Positions 25,193-33,265 of a stretch of DNA of 64,000 nucleotides are shown here, in pieces. Under the pieces are notes generated by a model. It worked only from the letters and a program-made list of their open reading frames with translations. It ran no database searches and was not told where the DNA came from. Position 1 is the stretch's first letter. Each line of letters begins with the position of its first letter. The position numbers were made by a program, and so were the translations under genes. The DNA is from Virgisporangium aurantiacum (GTDB lineage: Bacteria > Actinomycetota > Actinomycetes > Mycobacteriales > Micromonosporaceae): positions 62,001 through 126,000 of the forward strand of contig NZ_BOPG01000025.1 in the NCBI RefSeq assembly GCF_016863635.1. The letters run 5' to 3'.

Positions 25193-25858
25193 GTGACGCA
25201 CGACGTGATCTACGCCGTCGTCGTCGGCTCCCGCGCCTACGGGCTCGACGGACCCGACTCCGACACCGACCGGCGCGGGGTCTTCCTCGCCCCGGCCGAC
25301 GCCTTCTGGCGCCTCGACCCGCCACCGACCCACCGCGACGGCCCCCGCCCGGAGGAGTTCCACTGGGAACTGGCCCGCTGCCTGTCCCTCGGCCTGTCGG
25401 CCAACCCCACGGTGCTGGAGGTGCTGTGGTCACCGCTCGTCGAGACGCTCACGCCGGTGGGCCAACGATTATTGGACGCGCGCAGCACGCTCCTGTCGAC
25501 CCGCGTCGCCGACACCTACGGCCGGTACGCCGACGCGCAGATGGCCAAGCTCGCCTCGGTCATGGCGCGCGGCGAGCCGATCCGGTGGAAACAGGCGATG
25601 CACATGTTGCGGCTGCTGCGGGCGGGTGCGTTCGTGCTGCGCACCGGCGAGGTTCTGGTCGACGTGTCGCCGTGGCGTGACCAGCTGCTCGCCGTGCGTT
25701 CCGGCGCGGTGGCATGGGACGACGTGGTCGGTGAGGCGGCGGAGTTGCGGGCCGATCTCGCCCGGGCGTTGGCCGAAACCCCGTTGCCGGCCGAGCCCGA
25801 TCGGGCGACGGTGGAGGAGTTCCTGCTCGACGTTCGGAGGACGTCCGCGTGCCCGTGA
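25193..25858 (+). CDS. Predicted nucleotidyltransferase (RlaP/pfam10127-like) 1
   Basis: 221 residues from GTG 25193; TACCCT at 25179-25184 lies 8 bases upstream, so a leaderless start is likely. The nucleotidyltransferase signature is AVVVGSRAYGLDGPDSDTDR, with Gly-Ser and the Asp-x-Asp metal pair. Further family marks are EFHWELARCLSLGLSANPTV followed by LEVLWSP, and IRWKQAMHMLRLL. These proteins are DNA polymerase beta superfamily enzymes of unknown substrate; some have been linked to tRNA modification or repair contexts. It overlaps the next gene, a second member of the family, by 10 bases. The two probably act together. Confidence 0.82.
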   Translation: MTHDVIYAVVVGSRAYGLDGPDSDTDRRGVFLAPADAFWRLDPPPTHRDGPRPEEFHWELARCLSLGLSANPTVLEVLWSPLVETLTPVGQRLLDARSTLLSTRVADTYGRYADAQMAKLASVMARGEPIRWKQAMHMLRLLRAGAFVLRTGEVLVDVSPWRDQLLAVRSGAVAWDDVVGEAAELRADLARALAETPLPAEPDRATVEEFLLDVRRTSACP

Positions 25859-26607
25859 CCTACCAGATCCCGCCGTTGGCCGCCGAGGTGGTGGCCGGCC
25901 TGCCCTACCCCGCCGTGTTCGCCACGATCAGCGGGTCGCACCTGTACGGCTTCGCCTCGGCCGACTCCGACCTCGACGTGCGCGCCGTCCACCTGCTGCC
26001 GCTGGCCGAACTCATCGGTCTGCGCACCGGCCCGGAGACGCTGCAGTCCAGCGGCGTCCGCGACGGCGTCGACCTCGACGTGGTGTCGCACGAGCTGGCG
26101 AAGTTCTGCCGGCTCCTGCTCCGCCCGAACGGGTACGTGCTCGAACAACTGCTGTCGCCGCTGGTGGTCGCCACGTCCGACCTGCACGCCCAGCTGGTCG
26201 CCGCCGCCCCCGGCTGCATGACCCGCTACCACTCCCACCACTACCTCGGCTTCGCCCGGGGCCAGTGGCAGCAGTTCGAACGCGAGCCGAAGATCAAGCC
26301 GGCGCTGTACACGCTGCGGGTGCTGCTGACCGGCATCCATCTGATGCGCACCGGCGAGATCGAGTGCGACCTGTCGACGCTGGTCGCTCTGGTCGGTGTG
26401 GACCTGCCGTACGTCCCGGACCTCATCGACCGCAAGGCGCGGGCGGAGAAGGAACCGGCCGAGGCCGATCTGCGCCACCGGTTGCAGAAGGACGTCGACC
26501 GGTTGACCGCGCTGCTGGAGCAGTCCCGCGACGAGTCCCGGCTGCCCGACCGCCCGAGCACCGGCGAAACCCTGCACCGGTTGGTGGTGGAGACCCGGCT
26601 GGCCTGA
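25849..26607 (+). CDS. Predicted nucleotidyltransferase (RlaP/pfam10127-like) 2
   Basis: 252 residues from GTG 25849 with CGGAGGA a suitable distance upstream. The signature is ISGSHLYGFASADSDLDVRA, again with Gly-Ser and Asp-x-Asp. It shares with its neighbour the pattern of a long helix after the catalytic domain (KPALYTLRVLLTGIHLMRTG), but the two are well diverged. It is longer at the C-terminus, with charged coiled helices (KDVDRLTALLEQSRDESRL). The overlap with the previous gene indicates one operon and perhaps a heterodimer. Substrate unknown. Confidence 0.82.
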   Translation: MPVTYQIPPLAAEVVAGLPYPAVFATISGSHLYGFASADSDLDVRAVHLLPLAELIGLRTGPETLQSSGVRDGVDLDVVSHELAKFCRLLLRPNGYVLEQLLSPLVVATSDLHAQLVAAAPGCMTRYHSHHYLGFARGQWQQFEREPKIKPALYTLRVLLTGIHLMRTGEIECDLSTLVALVGVDLPYVPDLIDRKARAEKEPAEADLRHRLQKDVDRLTALLEQSRDESRLPDRPSTGETLHRLVVETRLA

Positions 26608-26613
26608 GCCGGA

Positions 26614-27549
26614 TCAGGCCCGGTCCGCCTCCGGGTGCGGGAGCCAGGTTCCGTCCGGAACCGCCGGCCATTCCGCTGCCAACTCGTCCACCGCCAGCTG
26701 AAGGGCGCGCAGGCCCGGGTGGTCGTGGTCGGCACGCCAGATCATCGTCCAGGGGAACAGCGGGACCGGTTCGACGATCGGGCGCAGCACCCCGCCGGGC
26801 ACGGCCGGCTGGGTGCTCATCACCAGGATCGGGCCGCTGCGGTCGACGAGGTGCTGGGCCAGTTCGTCGACGCCGTGCACGTGCGGATGGGCGCCGGCCG
26901 CGTCGATGCCGAACGGGGCGAGCAGCTGCAGCATCGCCTGCTCCCAGCCGGGGGTGGCGTGGCTGCCGGCGCGGAAGCACACGCCGGCGCCGCGCAGCGC
27001 ACCGAGGGGGACGCGGTCGAGCCCGGCGAACGGATGACGCTCGGGCACCAGGACCGCGACCGGCTCGTGGCGGACGGTCCGGTGGCGCAGCCCGTCGACG
27101 TGGTGCCGGACCCGCCCGAAGGTGACGTCGAGGCGTTCGGCGAGCAGCAGCGGCACGGCGTCGTCGGTGCCGGTGTGGAACCGGGCGAAGAACTCCACGT
27201 CCGGTGCGCGGCGGCGGGCGGCGGCCAGCACCAGGGCCGGCGTGAGGCCGGCACCGACGACGTCGACGGTCACTGAGCGCGGTTCGCCGCGCAGCTCGCG
27301 CAGCGTGGCGTCGTGCAGCGCGAGCAGCTCCCGCGCCCGCCGTAGCAACGTGTGACCGGCCGGCGTGAGCACGACCCGCCGGGTGGTGCGGTCGAGCAGG
27401 CGCACCCCGGCCCGCTCCTCGAGCCGCTGGACGTCGCGGCTGAGCGCCTGCTGCGCCACGAACAGCCGCTGAGCCGCGCGGCTGAAATGCAGCTCCTCGG
27501 CCACCACGACGAAGTGGCGCAGCAACCGGATGTCGAGATCCTCGGGCAC
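26614..27549 (-). CDS. LysR family regulator
   Basis: 311 residues from GTG 27549. The helix-turn-helix reads LRHFVVVAEELHFSRAAQRL, then FVAQQALSRDVQRLEERAGVRLL, typical of the family. The effector domain begins near residue 92 with SVTVDVVGAGLTP. GTTGTA at 27556-27561 (TACAAC on the minus strand) is a -10 six bases before the start, so leaderless. It is divergent from the MFS gene at 27670 and is its likely regulator. The end lies 7 bases from the nucleotidyltransferase stop, leaving no room for a terminator between these convergent genes. Confidence 0.9.
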   Translation of the reverse strand: MPEDLDIRLLRHFVVVAEELHFSRAAQRLFVAQQALSRDVQRLEERAGVRLLDRTTRRVVLTPAGHTLLRRARELLALHDATLRELRGEPRSVTVDVVGAGLTPALVLAAARRRAPDVEFFARFHTGTDDAVPLLLAERLDVTFGRVRHHVDGLRHRTVRHEPVAVLVPERHPFAGLDRVPLGALRGAGVCFRAGSHATPGWEQAMLQLLAPFGIDAAGAHPHVHGVDELAQHLVDRSGPILVMSTQPAVPGGVLRPIVEPVPLFPWTMIWRADHDHPGLRALQLAVDELAAEWPAVPDGTWLPHPEADRA

Positions 27550-27669
27550 GCGTCCGTTGTACCGGATTAACAAGCCTGCCGCGTAAATGGGCCCTGAACA
27601 GGTGTTGGAGTCCGGACCGCCGCCCGGACCACGATCGATCGACGACAACGACGATCGAGGTGGTTCGCG

Positions 27670-28872
27670 ATGGGCGCACGGGGCGCGGTAACGGTGCAGT
27701 ACGCGGCGGCGGGTGCGCTGACCGCATTGTGGGGCGCGTCGCTGCCGTCGATCGACGCCCGGCTCGACCTCGGAGCGGCCCGGCTCGGCGCGGTCCTCAT
27801 GGCCGTCGCCGTCGGCGCGCTCGTGGCCATGCCCGTCGCCGGCCGGCTGGCCGACCGGTGGACCGGGCGGCGGGTGCTGCGGATCGCCGCACCGGGCGCG
27901 GCGCTGGCCCTGACCGGCCCCGCGCTGGCCGGCTCGGCCGGAACTCTCACGGTCGCCGCCGTCGGGCTGGGCGTGCTGCTCGGCGGGCTCAACGTCGCGC
28001 TGAGCGTGCAGGCGGTGGCGGTGGAGCGCGCCGCCGGACGGCCGGTGATGTCGACGATGCACGGAACCTGGACCCTCGGTGCCGTCGGCGGTGGCGGGGC
28101 CCTCGCCGCCGGGCTGCGGGCCGGCCTGGACGCGCGGACGCTGCTGGTGCTCGGAGCCGTGCTGCTGGCCGCGGCGGTCACCGCGGCCGGACGCCGGCTC
28201 GTCCAGGTCTCGCCACCCGCGACTCCGGAGCCGGACACCCGCCGCGGTACGGCCCGGCCGCTGGCGATCGCCGCCCTCGGCCTGATCGGCGCCGCCGCGT
28301 TCGTCGCCGAGGCCGCCGCCACCGACTGGGCCGGGTTCCACGCCACCCGGGTACTCGGCGCCGACACCGCCACCGGATCCCTGGCGTACACCCTGTTCCT
28401 CGCCGCGATGACCGCCGTCCGGTTCATCGGCGACACGGCGCGATCGCGGCTGGGCGTGGGACGCACCGTCCGGCTCGCCGGCTGCACCGCCACCGCCGGT
28501 TTCGGCCTCGTCCTCCTCGCCGGCCGACTCCCCGCCGGCGATCTCCCGGTCACCGGGTCGCGGGTCGGCTGCGCAATGGCCGGCTGGGCCCTCGCCGGCG
28601 CCGGCATCGCGGTGGTGTGGCCGCTGGTGACCAGCACCCTCGGCGCCGGCGGCGGATCGGCGCGGCAACTGTCCGCCGTCACCACGATCAGTTACGGCGG
28701 CGGCCTGATCGCCCCGGCGCTGATCGGGCTCGTCGCCTCCCGCGCGTCGCTGCCGGTCGCCCTGCTCATCCCGTCGGCCCTGGTGATGGCGATCGCCGCC
28801 ACCGCACCCGCGGTCCTCACCCGAGCCACACCGGTGCCCTCCCCCATCCCCACCCTGACTCCGACCCGCTGA
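27670..28872 (+). CDS. MFS transporter
   Basis: 400 residues from ATG 27670 with GAGGTGG upstream. Twelve hydrophobic segments are seen, with motif A-like PVAGRLADRWTGRRVLR after helix 2. The general layout (MGARGAVTVQYAAAGALTAL, SLPSIDARLDLGAARLGAVL) fits the FucP/YbjJ-like group of MFS proteins that respond to sugars or act as inner-membrane exporters. The substrate is not known. Expression is probably governed by the divergent LysR gene. A large inverted repeat follows the stop. Confidence 0.82.
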   Translation: MGARGAVTVQYAAAGALTALWGASLPSIDARLDLGAARLGAVLMAVAVGALVAMPVAGRLADRWTGRRVLRIAAPGAALALTGPALAGSAGTLTVAAVGLGVLLGGLNVALSVQAVAVERAAGRPVMSTMHGTWTLGAVGGGGALAAGLRAGLDARTLLVLGAVLLAAAVTAAGRRLVQVSPPATPEPDTRRGTARPLAIAALGLIGAAAFVAEAAATDWAGFHATRVLGADTATGSLAYTLFLAAMTAVRFIGDTARSRLGVGRTVRLAGCTATAGFGLVLLAGRLPAGDLPVTGSRVGCAMAGWALAGAGIAVVWPLVTSTLGAGGGSARQLSAVTTISYGGGLIAPALIGLVASRASLPVALLIPSALVMAIAATAPAVLTRATPVPSPIPTLTPTR

Positions 28873-28884
28873 CCGCTCCACGGG

Positions 28885-29019
28885 AGTCGATCTTGCAGTT
28901 GTGGTGCCGGACTCACCCGCCATTGCACCGGTTTGGTGGCCACCACAACTGCAAGATCGACTGGGGCCATCCCGGGTGCGGTCGGCGGCACACCGCCTAA
29001 GGCATCCTAGGAAGCTAGG
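28885..29019. repeat. Composite intergenic repeat copy 2, with 22-base perfect inverted repeat
   Basis: Left arm 28885-28906 and right arm 28941-28962 are exact complements over 22 bases (core CGATCTTGCAGTTGTGG), with a 34-base loop. It is followed at 28995-29019 by GCCTAAGGCATCCTAGGAAG then CTAGG. The 3' half, from CAAGATCGACTG (28952) to the last motif, matches copy 1 at 7597-7675 at both ends. It lies between convergent genes, so it can also serve as a terminator. Confidence 0.65.
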
Positions 29020-29058
29020 TTGGTTGGTGGGGATGGGAGCGCGGGGCGGCGTGAGGGG

Positions 29059-29931
29059 TCAGCGGGTCAGGTCGCGGAGGACGTTGCGCAGGATGTCCGG
29101 GGTCCGGGACGGCGGCTCCGCCTCGATGAACAGCTTCGACACCGCCGCCGTGTAGCGGTCGACGTCCTCGGGCTTGTCCAGGTACAGGGCGCTCGTCAGC
29201 TGTTCGATGTAGACGGTGTCGGCCAGGTCCTCGAGCGGGAACCGCAGGATCGTGAACGCGCCACCGGCGGCCGCGTGTCCGCCGCTCAGGAACGGGATCA
29301 CCTGCAGCCGCACGTTCGGGTGCTGGCACCGCTCCAGCAGGTGCGCCACCTGTTGACGCAGCACGTCGTGGCCGCCGATCGGCCGGCGCAGCACGGCCTC
29401 GTCGAGGACCGCCCACAACCGGGGGCCGTTCGCGCGGTCGAGCAGCGTGCGCCGGGCCATCCGCAGCGCCACCCGGCGGTCGAGGTCGGCGGCGTCGTTC
29501 TGGGCGTGGCCGAGCATGATCACCGCGCGGGCGTACGCCTCGGTCTGCAGCAGGCCCGGCACGAACTGCACCTCGTAGGTGCGGATGAGCGTCGACGCCT
29601 CCTCCAGGCCCAGGTAGTTCTGGAACCAGGTGGGGTACTGCTCGTTGTACGGCTGCCACCAGCCGGGGGCGTTCGCCTCCTTGGTCAGCGCCAGCATCCG
29701 CTCGACCTCGACCGGGTCGTCGACCCGGTACAGCTTCAGCAGGTCGACGACGTCACGTTCCTTGAAGCTCACCCGGCCGAGCTCCATGCGGCTGATCTTC
29801 GACTCGGATCCCCGGATCTCGTGCCCGGCCGCCTCACGGGTGATCCCGCGCGCCTCCCGCAGGGCGCGTAACTTCGCACCGAGCTGCATGCGGCGCACGG
29901 TCGGGCCGCTGCCGTTGTGAGCCGTGGTCAA
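29059..29931 (-). CDS. XRE family regulator with DUF5753 domain
   Basis: 290 residues from TTG 29931, supported by GGAGG four bases upstream and by homologues that begin before the conserved GPTVRR. Residues 15-75 are an XRE helix-turn-helix (GAKLRALREARGITREAAGH, then SKISRMELGRVSFKERDV). The rest is DUF5753, marked by FVPGLLQTEAYARAVI, RMARRTLLD and GGAFTILRFP. Such proteins are abundant in Streptomyces and relatives and act in development and antibiotic control, usually paired with a small DUF397 protein. No DUF397 gene is beside it here; the neighbour upstream is a DUF574-type methyltransferase. Confidence 0.9.
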   Translation of the reverse strand: MTTAHNGSGPTVRRMQLGAKLRALREARGITREAAGHEIRGSESKISRMELGRVSFKERDVVDLLKLYRVDDPVEVERMLALTKEANAPGWWQPYNEQYPTWFQNYLGLEEASTLIRTYEVQFVPGLLQTEAYARAVIMLGHAQNDAADLDRRVALRMARRTLLDRANGPRLWAVLDEAVLRRPIGGHDVLRQQVAHLLERCQHPNVRLQVIPFLSGGHAAAGGAFTILRFPLEDLADTVYIEQLTSALYLDKPEDVDRYTAAVSKLFIEAEPPSRTPDILRNVLRDLTR

Positions 29932-30006
29932 GGTGCCTCCGAACGCCGACAGCTCAAGATGACGTGATGCGCCGCGGCCCCCGATGCGCGCGACGGAACG
30001 GCGGTG

Positions 30007-30795
30007 TCAGGGCTTGCGCCCCACCGCTCCGAACTGGTCGATCCCGGACGTCTCGGTGTCCGGTCGCCACCGGGTGACCGACACGAGACCGGGGTCGACG
30101 TACTCCAGGCCGTCGAAGAACCGCGCGAGCCGCTCCTCGCTGCGCAGGTAGTACGGCAGCGCGGCGGACTCGTTCCAGACCCGGGCCGCCTCGACGACCT
30201 CCGGCGTGCCGTCGGTGCTGTCGCACATCGAGAAGTAGCTGCCCGACGCCGTCGCAGCGAGGAGGGCGCGCACGACGGCCTGCGCGTCGGCGTCGGCCTC
30301 GACGTGGCCGAGGACGCCCATGAACAGCACCGCGACCGGCTGGGAGAAGTCGAGCGTGCGGGCCGCTCCCCGCAGCACCAGGTCGGTGTCGAACAGGTCG
30401 GCGTCGAGGTAGTCCGTCGCGCCCTCGGGCGTGCTGGTCAGCAACGCGCGGGCGTGCGCGAGGACGAGCGGGTCGTTGTCGACGTAGACGATGCGGCTCT
30501 CCGGTGCCACCGACTGCGCCACCTCGTGGGTGTTGTTCGCCGTCGGCAGGCCGGTGCCGATGTCGAGGAACTGGCGCACCCCGGCCTCACCGGCCAGGTA
30601 GCGGACGACCCGTTGCAGGAAGGCCCGGCCGTGGCGGGCGTTCGCGGCGAGCTCGGGCTGCGCGGCGAGGACCTGCTCGCCGACCTCGCGGTCGACCTCG
30701 AAGTTGTCCTTGCCACCCAGGATGTAGTTCCAGATCCGCGCGGTGTGCGGAACGGAGGTATCCAGCGTGGGCACGTGCTGCTGCTGCTCGTTGGG
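30007..30795 (-). CDS. SAM-dependent methyltransferase, DUF574/Methyltransf_19 family
   Basis: 262 residues from GTG 30795, with GGAGGA 7 bases upstream. The family opening is VPHTARIWNYILGGKDNFEV followed by DREVGEQVL. The SAM-binding loop is FLDIGTGLPTANNTHEVAQ, then RIVYVDNDPLVLAHARALL. These proteins are actinobacterial and very numerous; the acceptor is unknown. They often lie next to XRE/DUF5753 regulators, as here (75 bases to the next gene, same strand), which suggests one transcript. Upstream is a divergent HAD gene. Confidence 0.88.
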   Translation of the reverse strand, partial: PNEQQQHVPTLDTSVPHTARIWNYILGGKDNFEVDREVGEQVLAAQPELAANARHGRAFLQRVVRYLAGEAGVRQFLDIGTGLPTANNTHEVAQSVAPESRIVYVDNDPLVLAHARALLTSTPEGATDYLDADLFDTDLVLRGAARTLDFSQPVAVLFMGVLGHVEADADAQAVVRALLAATASGSYFSMCDSTDGTPEVVEAARVWNESAALPYYLRSEERLARFFDGLEYVDPGLVSVTRWRPDTETSGIDQFGAVGRKP

Positions 30796-30943
30796 CACGG
30801 GGCGTCCTCCGCGTCGACATTGATCGACGCCAGCATAGACGGTCACCGTGCCGGAACGCTGGGCCACATCGACGGCTCGCCCACCGAGTTAGTCCGGTCA
30901 CGGATCCGGGCACCGGACGCGATCTTTTCGTTAGCGTTGCGGC

Positions 30944-31612
30944 GTGGACGGGATTCTCTTCGACATGGACGGCACGCTGGTCGACAGCGAGAAGGTGTGG
31001 TCGGTCGGGCTCGACCAGTTGGCCGACCACCTCGGTGGCCGGCTGTCCGACACGGCCCGGCGCGACATGGTCGGCACCAGCATGAGCCAGTCGATGCGCA
31101 TCCTCCACGACGACCTCGGCGTCGACGCCGACGAGGCCGAGAGCGTGCGCTACCTGGAGGAACGGGTGTCGGCACTGTTCGCCGACGGGCTGCTCTGGCG
31201 TCCCGGCGCCCCGGAACTGCTGGCCGCGGTCCGCTCGGCCGGGATCCCCACGGCCCTGGTCACCGCGACCCGCCGGCACCTGGTCGAGGTCGCGCTGATC
31301 ACGCTCGGCCCGCACAACTTCGACGCCGTCGTCGCCGGCGACGACCTCGACGAGACCAAGCCCCACCCGGCGCCGTACCGCACCGCGGCCGAGCTGCTGC
31401 GCGCCGACCCGCGCCGGTGCGTGGCGGTCGAGGACTCCCCCAACGGCATCACCAGCGCGCTCGCGGCCGGATGCGTGGTGATCGGCGTGCCGTGCGAGGT
31501 CGGCCTCGACCATCTGGAGAACGTCCACCTGGTCGACAGCCTGGCCGACCTCAGCGTCGACGGCCTGCGGGACCTGGTCGCCGCTGCCCGGGGTCACCAG
31601 TTCTTGTACTGA
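30944..31612 (+). CDS. HAD family phosphatase (beta-phosphoglucomutase/GPP-like)
   Basis: 222 residues from GTG 30944; TAGCGT at 30932-30937 lies 6 bases upstream, so leaderless. HAD motif I is FDMDGTLVDSE, motif II is ALVTAT, the motif III lysine is in DETKPHPAPY, and motif IV is VAVEDSPNG. A helical cap sits between motifs I and II, as in subclass I phosphatases acting on sugar phosphates or phosphoglycolate. The 3' end overlaps the decayed carbohydrate-binding gene on the other strand. Confidence 0.9.
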   Translation: MDGILFDMDGTLVDSEKVWSVGLDQLADHLGGRLSDTARRDMVGTSMSQSMRILHDDLGVDADEAESVRYLEERVSALFADGLLWRPGAPELLAAVRSAGIPTALVTATRRHLVEVALITLGPHNFDAVVAGDDLDETKPHPAPYRTAAELLRADPRRCVAVEDSPNGITSALAAGCVVIGVPCEVGLDHLENVHLVDSLADLSVDGLRDLVAAARGHQFLY

Positions 31613-31862
31613 ACCACCCCGAGGGCGCAGAAGGGCGGCGGCTCCTCGCCGTCACCCGCCTCGACGAGCACATTGTCGACGGTCAGCGTCTCCAGGACGC
31701 TGCTGGCGTCCACCGAGAACCGCAACCGCAGCGCGCCCCCGCGACCGACGCCGGCAGGGCGAACGAGGCCGCGCCGGTGGCGGTCCGGGCCGACTCCAGC
31801 GTGCTGAACGCGCCGCCGTCGACCGAGTAGGCCGCGGTGAACGTCTCGCCGGATCGGTAGAT
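31594..31862 (-). pseudogene. Fragment of a secreted glycoside hydrolase: beta-sandwich, linker and start of a CBM3-like module
   Basis: One minus-strand frame gives IYRSGETFTAAYSVDGGAFS and then TLESARTATGAASFALPASV. After a frame change at about 31736-31745 another frame continues with LRLRFSVDASSVLETLTVDN, VLVEAGDGEEPPP and CALGVVQYKNW, then a stop. The first parts read as a beta-sandwich domain, the proline stretch as a linker, and VVQYKNW as the opening strand of a family 3 carbohydrate-binding module. The module is cut after about ten residues and there is no N-terminal part: the fragment abuts the GT2 gene. This is a doubly broken remnant of an extracellular polysaccharide-degrading enzyme. 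The CBM3 identity is by eye. Confidence 0.55.
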
Positions 31863-32591
31863 TCACCGGTTCCGGTCAGCCTGAACCGACGTCGCAATGC
31901 CGGTGGGCCGCCGCCGGACGCGTTCGCGGGTGAGGATCCACAATGCCTGCACGCCGTCGCGCCAGGTGATCTTCTTACCCTCCGCCCGCGACCGGGCGGC
32001 GTACGTGATCGGCACCTCGTACGGCCGCACGCCGCAGCGCAGCAGCTTCCCGGTGAGCTCGGCCTCCATGCCGAAGCCCTTCGAGCGGACGTCGAGCGCC
32101 CGGTACAGCTCCACCGGCAGCAGCTTGAAGCCGGTCTCCAGGTCGGACAGGTAGCAGTTGAACAGCATGTTGGCCGCGAGCGTGACGCCCTTGTTGCCCA
32201 TCACGTACCAGAACGAGTACGCCGAGTGGCTGCCGAACGTGCGGTTGCCGTAGACCACCGACGCGCGGCCGGCGAGCACCGGCTCGACCAGGCGCGGGAT
32301 GTCGTTCGGGTCGTACTCCAGGTCGGCGTCGAGGATGACCATGCTGTCGCCGGTGGCCTCGGCGACGGCGGTGCGGATCGCCGCGCCCTTGCCGCGGTTC
32401 TTCGGGTGGGTGACCGGGCGGACCGCCGGGTGCTCGAAGCCGCGCAGGACGTCGGCGGTGCCGTCGGTGCTCCCGTCGTCGACGACGACGATCTCCACCT
32501 CGCACGGATACTCGACGTCGAGGGCCTGTTTCAGCACGGTGTGCAGCCGCGCCGCCTCGTTGTAGACCGGAACGAGAATCGACAGCTTCAA
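31863..32591 (-). CDS. Family 2 glycosyltransferase (dolichol-phosphate mannosyltransferase-like)
   Basis: 242 residues from TTG 32591, chosen because GGGAGG precedes it at good spacing and the resulting start KLSILVPVYNE matches family N-termini. GT-A motifs are present: VVDDGSTDG (nucleotide binding), RGKGAAIRTAVAEATGD, and the metal-binding DADLEYDP. No membrane segments are seen, so it works at the inner face of the membrane on a polyprenyl phosphate. It probably makes a polyprenyl-linked sugar for cell-wall or protein glycosylation. Confidence 0.88.
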   Translation of the reverse strand: MKLSILVPVYNEAARLHTVLKQALDVEYPCEVEIVVVDDGSTDGTADVLRGFEHPAVRPVTHPKNRGKGAAIRTAVAEATGDSMVILDADLEYDPNDIPRLVEPVLAGRASVVYGNRTFGSHSAYSFWYVMGNKGVTLAANMLFNCYLSDLETGFKLLPVELYRALDVRSKGFGMEAELTGKLLRCGVRPYEVPITYAARSRAEGKKITWRDGVQALWILTRERVRRRPTGIATSVQADRNR

Positions 32592-32764
32592 AACACCGGC
32601 CTCCCACACGGACCCCTACGGCCGGCCCACGATACCGGGCGCCCCGTCGACGGAGGTGTCCCCACGGATCGACCGGCGACGAATTCACCTGATCGACCGG
32701 CAACCGGCGGCGCCCCGCGGGCGTGACCGTTGACGACAGTTGATGGCAGACGACGGGGAGCGCC

Positions 32765-33265
32765 GTGGCCGACACCGGGGAGTTCGACACCTTCTACCGC
32801 GACACCCGACGACGCCTGTTCACGATGATGTACGCGCTGACCGGTGACATCGGCGAGGCGCAGGACATCACCCAGGACGCCTATGCCCGGGCGTGGCAGC
32901 ACTGGGACCGGGTCTCCGGGTACGACGACGCGGAGGGCTGGGTCCGCACGGTCGCCCGCCGGATCGCGATCAGCCGCTGGCGGCGGGCCCGCAACGCGCT
33001 CACCGCGCATCGCCGCTCCGCGATCCGCGACCAGCTGCCCGGCCCCGACCCGGACCTGGTCGCGCTCGTCACCGCGCTGGCCGCGCTCGCGGCGCCGGTG
33101 CGGACCGCGATCGTGCTGCACCACCTCGTGGACCTCAGCGTCGCCGAGGTCGCCCGGGAGACGGGCACCCCCGAGGGCACCGTCAAGGCCCGTCTCGTCC
33201 GTGGCCGGCGCGCGCTCGCCGCCGCGCTCGGCACCGAAAATCCGGAGGACGTCCATGTTCGATGA
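32765..33265 (+). CDS. RNA polymerase sigma factor, ECF/SigE-like family
   Basis: 166 residues from GTG 32765. Region 2 reads FYRDTRRRLFTMMYALTGDI, then GEAQDITQDAYARAWQHWDR and AEGWVRTVARRIAISRWRRA. Region 4 is LHHLVDLSVAEVARETGTPE followed by GTVKARLVRGRRAL. The size and spacing fit the actinobacterial SigE-like group of ECF factors. The next gene, a membrane-anchored protein, overlaps its 3' end by 11 bases and may act as its anti-sigma factor. TTGACG-like bases about 40 bases upstream could be part of its promoter. Confidence 0.88.
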   Translation: MADTGEFDTFYRDTRRRLFTMMYALTGDIGEAQDITQDAYARAWQHWDRVSGYDDAEGWVRTVARRIAISRWRRARNALTAHRRSAIRDQLPGPDPDLVALVTALAALAAPVRTAIVLHHLVDLSVAEVARETGTPEGTVKARLVRGRRALAAALGTENPEDVHVR

